Positions 5,201 to 8,876 of a stretch of 8,876 nucleotides of DNA are shown here, piece after piece. Origin of the DNA: Clostridia bacterium (GTDB lineage: Bacteria > Bacillota > Clostridia > Oscillospirales > Acutalibacteraceae); assembly GCA_017501865.1 (NCBI GenBank), contig JAFVWD010000247.1, positions 1 to 8,876 on the forward strand, read 5' to 3'. The position numbers and the translations under genes are program-made. Numbering within the stretch: position 1 is the stretch's first letter; every line of letters begins with the position of its first letter. The notes under the pieces were generated by a model, which was not told the DNA's origin, made no database searches, and worked only from the letters and a program-made list of their open reading frames with translations.

Positions 5201-6535
5201 ATGGCACAACCGGTAGTTGCAATAGTCGGAAGACCAAATGTCGGAAAATCTACACTTTTTAACAAGCTTACAGGTAAAAGGCTTGCTATTGTAGATAATA
5301 CCCCCGGTGTTACAAGAGACAGAATTTTCGGCGAATGTGAGTGGTTAGGGCACAAAATGATGCTTGTAGATACAGGCGGTATTGAGCCTTATTCAGATGA
5401 TATTATATTGTCACAAATGCGCAGACAAGCACAGCTTGCCATAGATAGCGCTAATGTAATAATATTTGTAACAGATGTGCGTGACGGAGTAGTGGCAACT
5501 GACTCCGAAGTTGCTTCTATGCTTCAGAAAAGCGGAAAGCCTGTGGTGCTTTGTGTAAACAAGTGCGACCAAATCGGTGAACCGCCTGCAGATATATATG
5601 AGTTTTATAACCTGGGTATTGGCGACCCGTTCCCGGTTTCATCGGTTCACGGTCACGGTACAGGCGATTTACTCGATGAGGTTATTAAGCACTTCCCCGA
5701 GGAATATTTAAGAGACGGTGAAGATGAGGATGATTATATAAAGGTTGCGGTTATAGGTAAGCCGAATGTTGGAAAATCTTCACTTGTAAATAAAATTATA
5801 GGCGAAGACAGAATGATTGTATCTGACATAGCAGGTACAACGCGAGATGCAACAGACAGCTTCGTTGAAAATGATTACGGAAAATTTATGTTTATAGATA
5901 CTGCAGGACTCCGAAGAAAATCCAAGGTAGAAGATGCAGTTGAACGTTACAGTGTTTTAAGAACTGATATGGCAGTTGAAAGAGCAAATGTCTGCGTAAT
6001 TATGATAGATGCTCTTGAAGGCTTTACCGAACAGGACAGTAAGGTTGCAGGCAGAGCTTTAGAGCAGGGCAAAGGCTGCATAATTGCAGTCAATAAATGG
6101 GATGCTTACGAAAAAGACGGCAGAACTATGGACTCTTACCGCAAAAAGCTTATGAACGATTTTTCATTTATGTCTTTTGCACCTATTATATTTATTTCTG
6201 CTAAAACAGGTCAGAGACTTGACCGTCTTTACGAGCTTATAAAGTTTGTTGATACGCAAAACGCAATGAGAGTAAAAACAGGACAGTTAAATGAAATTTT
6301 GGCGGCTGCTACCCTCAGAGTTCAGCCTCCTACAGATAAGGGTAAGCGCCTTAAAATTTATTATATGACTCAGGCTTCAACACGTCCGCCAACATTTGTG
6401 TGCTTTGTGAATAATGCAGAGCTTTTCCACTACAGCTATCAGCGCTATCTGGAAAATCAGATTCGTGAAGTCTACGGACTTGAGGGTACACCTGTAAGAT
6501 TTGTAATCCGCGAACGCGGCGAAAAGAAGTTTTAA
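5201..6535 (+). CDS. der: Ribosome biogenesis GTPase Der (EngA)
   Basis: Der is an essential GTPase with two tandem GTP-binding domains that acts in late assembly of the 50S subunit. The protein has 444 residues, near the usual 435-440 of Gram-positive Der. Domain 1 shows G1 GRPNVGKS (10-17), G2 PGVTRD (35-40), G3 DTGG (57-60) and G4 NKCD (120-123). An acidic linker (DGEDEDDY, 172-179) leads into domain 2 with GKPNVGKS (186-193), GTTRD (212-216), DTAG (233-236), NKWD (298-301) and SAK (333-335). The C-terminal KH-like RNA-binding domain (about 350-438) includes RVQPPTDKGKRLKIYY, and the protein ends in a basic RERGEKKF. All nucleotide-binding residues are intact. TAGGAGGTG at 5185-5193 precedes the ATG and overlaps the end of the DUF512 gene, implying translational coupling. 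In many Firmicutes plsY and gpsA follow der; here the operon ends in a terminator. Confidence 0.98.
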   Translation: MAQPVVAIVGRPNVGKSTLFNKLTGKRLAIVDNTPGVTRDRIFGECEWLGHKMMLVDTGGIEPYSDDIILSQMRRQAQLAIDSANVIIFVTDVRDGVVATDSEVASMLQKSGKPVVLCVNKCDQIGEPPADIYEFYNLGIGDPFPVSSVHGHGTGDLLDEVIKHFPEEYLRDGEDEDDYIKVAVIGKPNVGKSSLVNKIIGEDRMIVSDIAGTTRDATDSFVENDYGKFMFIDTAGLRRKSKVEDAVERYSVLRTDMAVERANVCVIMIDALEGFTEQDSKVAGRALEQGKGCIIAVNKWDAYEKDGRTMDSYRKKLMNDFSFMSFAPIIFISAKTGQRLDRLYELIKFVDTQNAMRVKTGQLNEILAAATLRVQPPTDKGKRLKIYYMTQASTRPPTFVCFVNNAELFHYSYQRYLENQIREVYGLEGTPVRFVIRERGEKKF

Positions 6536-6539
6536 TAAA

Positions 6540-6593
6540 AAGGCTTTGTCATTAGTTTTAAACTGATGGCAAGGCTTTAATTTTGCCCTTTTT
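6540..6593 (+). terminator. Intrinsic terminator after der
   Basis: Bases 6540-6556 pair with 6562-6578 in a 17-bp stem with a five-base loop (TTTAA). Four pairs are G-T, so the fold is stable only as plus-strand RNA. AATTTT and then CTTTTT follow the stem. It begins five bases after the der stop codon, as expected for the end of the operon. Confidence 0.8.
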
Positions 6594-6610
6594 CTTGGTT
6601 TTAAAAAATA

Positions 6611-6639
6611 TTGCAATTTCAACAATATTATGCTAAACT
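6611..6639 (+). promoter_or_regulatory. Possible promoter for the structured leader and SLH-like gene
   Basis: TTGCAA (6611-6616) and TAAACT (6634-6639) are 17 bases apart, and the -10 is preceded by TG at the extended -10 position (6631-6632). Each hexamer matches at only four of six positions, so the call is weak. A start near 6646 would coincide with the first bases of the inverted repeat. A TAAAAT at 6639-6644 is an alternative -10 but lacks a good -35. Confidence 0.3.
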
Positions 6640-6689
6640 AAAATTGCCAAACCAATTGAATATAAAATCAGGGCAATTTTTATTTTTTT
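6640..6689 (+). terminator. Local hairpin plus T-run, alternative to the long inverted repeat
   Basis: AAAATTGCC (6640-6648) pairs perfectly with GGCAATTTT (6672-6680) across a 23-base loop and is followed by a run with TTTTTTT to 6689. It could act as a weak intrinsic terminator. Both arms are also part of the long inverted repeat, so the two folds exclude each other. Confidence 0.35.
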
Positions 6690-6799
6690 AGAATAATGTA
6701 CCTGTATTTACGCATACTTATTCCGTGAATTTGATAAAAATGCAAATTCCTTCGGTATGAGTGTGCTTAATTGCCCTTTATATTGAATTGGTTTGGCGA
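6644..6799 (+). ncRNA. Long imperfect inverted repeat, candidate structured RNA or leader
   Basis: The outer arms 6644-6678 and 6769-6799 pair over about 31 positions, interrupted by one G-G mismatch (6658/6785) and a four-base bulge (6667-6670). Nested inside, 6712-6733 pairs with 6743-6766 with one T-T mismatch, a small internal loop and a nine-base apical loop (ATAAAAATG). About 33 bases (6679-6711) bulge out on the 5' side only. Three pairs (6645/6798, 6715/6763, 6719/6759) are T-G on the plus strand and would be A-C mismatches on the other, favouring a plus-strand RNA. No reading frame of note lies inside. I cannot match it to a named RNA family; a mobile palindromic element is the main alternative. 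Confidence 0.5.
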
Positions 6800-6820
6800 C
6801 TATCGGAGTTTGCGTTTTTT

Positions 6821-6856
6821 GTGCGACTGCTTCGGTGGTCGCACTTTTTATTTTTT
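6821..6856 (+). terminator. Strong terminator hairpin directly upstream of the SLH-like gene, possible attenuator
   Basis: GTGCGACTGC (6821-6830) pairs with GTGGTCGCAC (6835-6844), closed by the very stable TTCG tetraloop, with two internal G-T pairs, and is followed by TTTTTATTTTTT (6845-6856). The T-run ends against GGAGG (6857-6861), the ribosome binding site of the next gene. A terminator placed this way either ends the upstream RNA or controls read-through into the gene, as in attenuators and riboswitches. Confidence 0.8.
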
Positions 6857-6869
6857 GGAGGTTAGCAAA

Positions 6870-8876
6870 ATGAAAAAATTTTTATCGGTATTGTTGGCAG
6901 TATTAATGCTTGTTGCGATAATTCCTGCAACGAGTATGACAATAATTGCTAATGCAATAACCATAACAAGTACAGCTTTGCTTTATGGCGATTCTGATGG
7001 CTTGACAAGAGCCGAATGGCTACATAATCTGGCAGTTGTCGGAGATTTGGATATGGACGAAAATGCCCATATGGACAACTATTTTAGTGATTTGACGAGT
7101 AAACATAAATATTACAATGATGTTTTGTTGAATCTTCAATATGGTCTTATTGACATTCAGGCTGGTAGTGAACTTCGTCCTGATGATCAGTTAACTCGTG
7201 ATTTTGCAGTTTCAACGCTTAATGCACTTTTGAGTTTTCAGGTTGATGAAAGCGAATCTTATACTTTTTCCGATGCATCAGTTCTCTGGAGTTACACAGA
7301 AGAAACAGAAGCTATAACTGAGGGCGAAGGCGAAGTAACTGAGGGAACTGATACTGGTGACGAATCAACTGGTAGTGAATCAACAGATGAAGATATTTAT
7401 GCTGATTTTATAGAGCAAGATGCTGCAGCTAAACTTGTGACAGAGCAACGTTTGAAAGATAGTGCACAAATTGCAATAAACAGAGGTTGGGTAGAACTTA
7501 TAGATGGTGCGTTTTCACCTGAAACTGTTGTTACAAAAACAGAGATTGAAAAAATGCTTGAGGATGCAATTGATGTTCTCGAGATAACTGTTATTGACGA
7601 AAATTATGAAAACGTATTTGAATTCACAGAAGATGTAATTGTAGTACCTGATGGTACAGTTGTTTCTGAAGATATTGAAAACAATACAGTTTCAATTACA
7701 GATTGTCCTGTAGAATTAACAGTTGGTAATAAATTTGCAGTTTATTATAATGGTATTCCAGATGTTTATTTAGCAGAAGAAATTACTGTGGTAGAAAATG
7801 TTACCACAATAACAGTTTCAGAAGTGGCAGACGAAGAAGCGTTTACTAAAGTAGATGCACAAGGTGTTATTTACGACCCAAGTCAGATAGAAGTTATTCC
7901 TGCTGAGGGGGCAGAAGTAACTGTAACTGAAGTTGTTGAAGAAGCAACAGTAATAGCTGAACCTGAAAATGCTAATGCATTTATTTCTTATCCTGAAATG
8001 AAATTATCTCCGGGTAGAATAAATCTCTGTAAAATATCGGTTACTAAAGAACTTAAGATAAATAGTGAGTGTAAAATATCAGTAAAATTAGAATTGAATA
8101 ATCCGTATGTAAGTTATTATGCAAACAAGGATTATTTTGAGTCTTATTTGTTTTGTAATGATGTAAAAATTGAAATTTCGGGTTCAGCAAATGCTATGCC
8201 GGATGATGTGCCATTATGTGTTGTGGCTGTAGGTGGTATAGGCACATTTGAAATTAATTTAACTTATGAACTTGGTGGAAAGGCAAAGTATATTACAAAA
8301 GGTGGGATGATGATTGGTGTTAGAGGGGCACCTTTTGAAAGTTGTAGAAATTTAACAAAGTATGTGCAACACTATCAGTATGTCGAGGCTGAAGCTTGTG
8401 GTTCTGCAGGATTGAATTTTTCATTTAACATAAAAGCCCCTTGCGTTCACGCTAAGTTGTATGCTGAAGTTGGTGTGAAGGGAAGTGTGGCGTTAAAAAA
8501 GTACTTAGACCAAACATTACCCAAAATGTGCTGTCATATGTATGCTTGTTTATATGCGAAAGCAGGTTTTTATTTAAAACTTGGCTTTTCTGAGTGGAGT
8601 ACGAAGTATCAAGCAGAAAAGGATATATACAATTACAAAAATAGTCCGTATAAAGTTGTTCAACACTATGAAGATGGTGTTATTGTATCGGAGTGTACCA
8701 AAGGTCAAAATCCTAATGTAGATATGGTGAATTACGATTACTTTACCAGAACAAATTCCCGTTGGTTCGGTAGTGGATGGTCTGGTTGGAATGGGACTTC
8801 CGGTATAAATGCTGCAAATGAAATTGTGCCTGTGTTTAGTTATACATTGAATGAATTAAATGAAGCGACTATTACC
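6870..8876 (+). CDS. Secreted SLH-like surface protein, 5' part (runs off the window)
   Basis: The frame stays open for 669 codons to the window edge, so the C-terminus is missing. A classical signal peptide (MKKFLSVLLAVLMLVAIIPA) with a likely cleavage after ANA (residues 27-29) shows export. Residues about 36-122 resemble S-layer homology repeats: LTRAEWLHNLAVV, YFSDLTSKHKYYNDVLLNLQYGLIDI and LRPDDQLTRDFAVSTLNALL; a third, more diverged one lies at about 195-237 (AQIAINRGWVELIDGAFSP). Between them is an acidic, low-complexity linker rich in Glu, Thr, Gly and Ser (about 142-175). A beta-rich region follows (240-365), then a C-terminal part with eleven cysteines from residue 387 on (twelve counting Cys279). 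SLH domains usually anchor proteins to secondary cell-wall polymers, so a surface location is likely; the role of the rest is unknown. GGAGG at 6857-6861 lies eight bases before the ATG. It is not part of the der operon and probably depends on the structured leader at 6640-6856. Confidence 0.88.
   Translation, partial: MKKFLSVLLAVLMLVAIIPATSMTIIANAITITSTALLYGDSDGLTRAEWLHNLAVVGDLDMDENAHMDNYFSDLTSKHKYYNDVLLNLQYGLIDIQAGSELRPDDQLTRDFAVSTLNALLSFQVDESESYTFSDASVLWSYTEETEAITEGEGEVTEGTDTGDESTGSESTDEDIYADFIEQDAAAKLVTEQRLKDSAQIAINRGWVELIDGAFSPETVVTKTEIEKMLEDAIDVLEITVIDENYENVFEFTEDVIVVPDGTVVSEDIENNTVSITDCPVELTVGNKFAVYYNGIPDVYLAEEITVVENVTTITVSEVADEEAFTKVDAQGVIYDPSQIEVIPAEGAEVTVTEVVEEATVIAEPENANAFISYPEMKLSPGRINLCKISVTKELKINSECKISVKLELNNPYVSYYANKDYFESYLFCNDVKIEISGSANAMPDDVPLCVVAVGGIGTFEINLTYELGGKAKYITKGGMMIGVRGAPFESCRNLTKYVQHYQYVEAEACGSAGLNFSFNIKAPCVHAKLYAEVGVKGSVALKKYLDQTLPKMCCHMYACLYAKAGFYLKLGFSEWSTKYQAEKDIYNYKNSPYKVVQHYEDGVIVSECTKGQNPNVDMVNYDYFTRTNSRWFGSGWSGWNGTSGINAANEIVPVFSYTLNELNEATIT

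Noticed and set aside
4754..5209. Long minus-strand open frames opposite the DUF512 gene and der (also 2244-2477 and 6377-6625)
   Set aside because: Their translations are low in complexity or lack any recognisable motif and lie antisense to well-conserved genes; they are shadows of codon bias.
6536..6869. tRNA, CRISPR array or insertion sequence in the long intergenic region
   Set aside because: There are no regularly spaced direct repeats, no cloverleaf with a TTCRA arm, no transposase frame and no clear target-site duplication.

Overview
The window is AT-rich, all genes are on the plus strand, and the content points to a spore-forming member of class Clostridia (Bacillota). The grounds are a SpoIIP sporulation gene, the pairing of a YceD (DUF177) protein with a zinc-type ribosomal protein L32, a DUF512 protein directly upstream of the GTPase Der, AGGAGG-type ribosome binding sites, TTG starts, and a secreted SLH-like protein of a kind common in gut Clostridia. 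An Oscillospirales-like gut bacterium is my best guess, but family level cannot be settled from this sequence alone.

Layout. Positions 1-766 hold the 3' part of spoIIP, which enters from the left and is interrupted by one in-frame TGA at 215-217. It is followed at once by a 60-residue single-pass membrane protein (775-957). A good promoter with a perfect palindrome over its -10 box (993-1027) then drives pgi (TTG start at 1116, end 2450) and a small P-loop protein of unknown role (2502-2918), closed by a strong intrinsic terminator (2931-2966). A fully consensus sigma-A promoter (2997-3025) drives yceD (3052-3543) and rpmF (3596-3778). A terminator-like hairpin at 3812-3837, with only a weak T-run, separates these from the DUF512 gene (TTG start 3888, end 5198) and der (5201-6535), whose ribosome binding site overlaps the DUF512 stop region.

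The stretch 6536-6869 (334 bases) contains no gene that I can see but is dense in RNA-like structure. It has a 17-bp terminator hairpin after der, a possible promoter, a roughly 156-base long imperfect inverted repeat with a nested hairpin, and a second strong terminator hairpin with a TTCG loop. The T-run of that last hairpin touches the ribosome binding site of the next gene. That gene (6870 to the window end, open) encodes a secreted protein with SLH-like repeats, an acidic linker and a cysteine-containing C-terminal region.

How the genes fit together. The block yceD-rpmF-DUF512-der is a ribosome production and assembly group: L32 is a 50S protein and Der a 50S assembly GTPase, and transcription appears to be trimmed stepwise along the operon. 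pgi is core glycolysis. The secreted SLH-like gene is unrelated to these; the structured element in front of it is the least explained part of the window.
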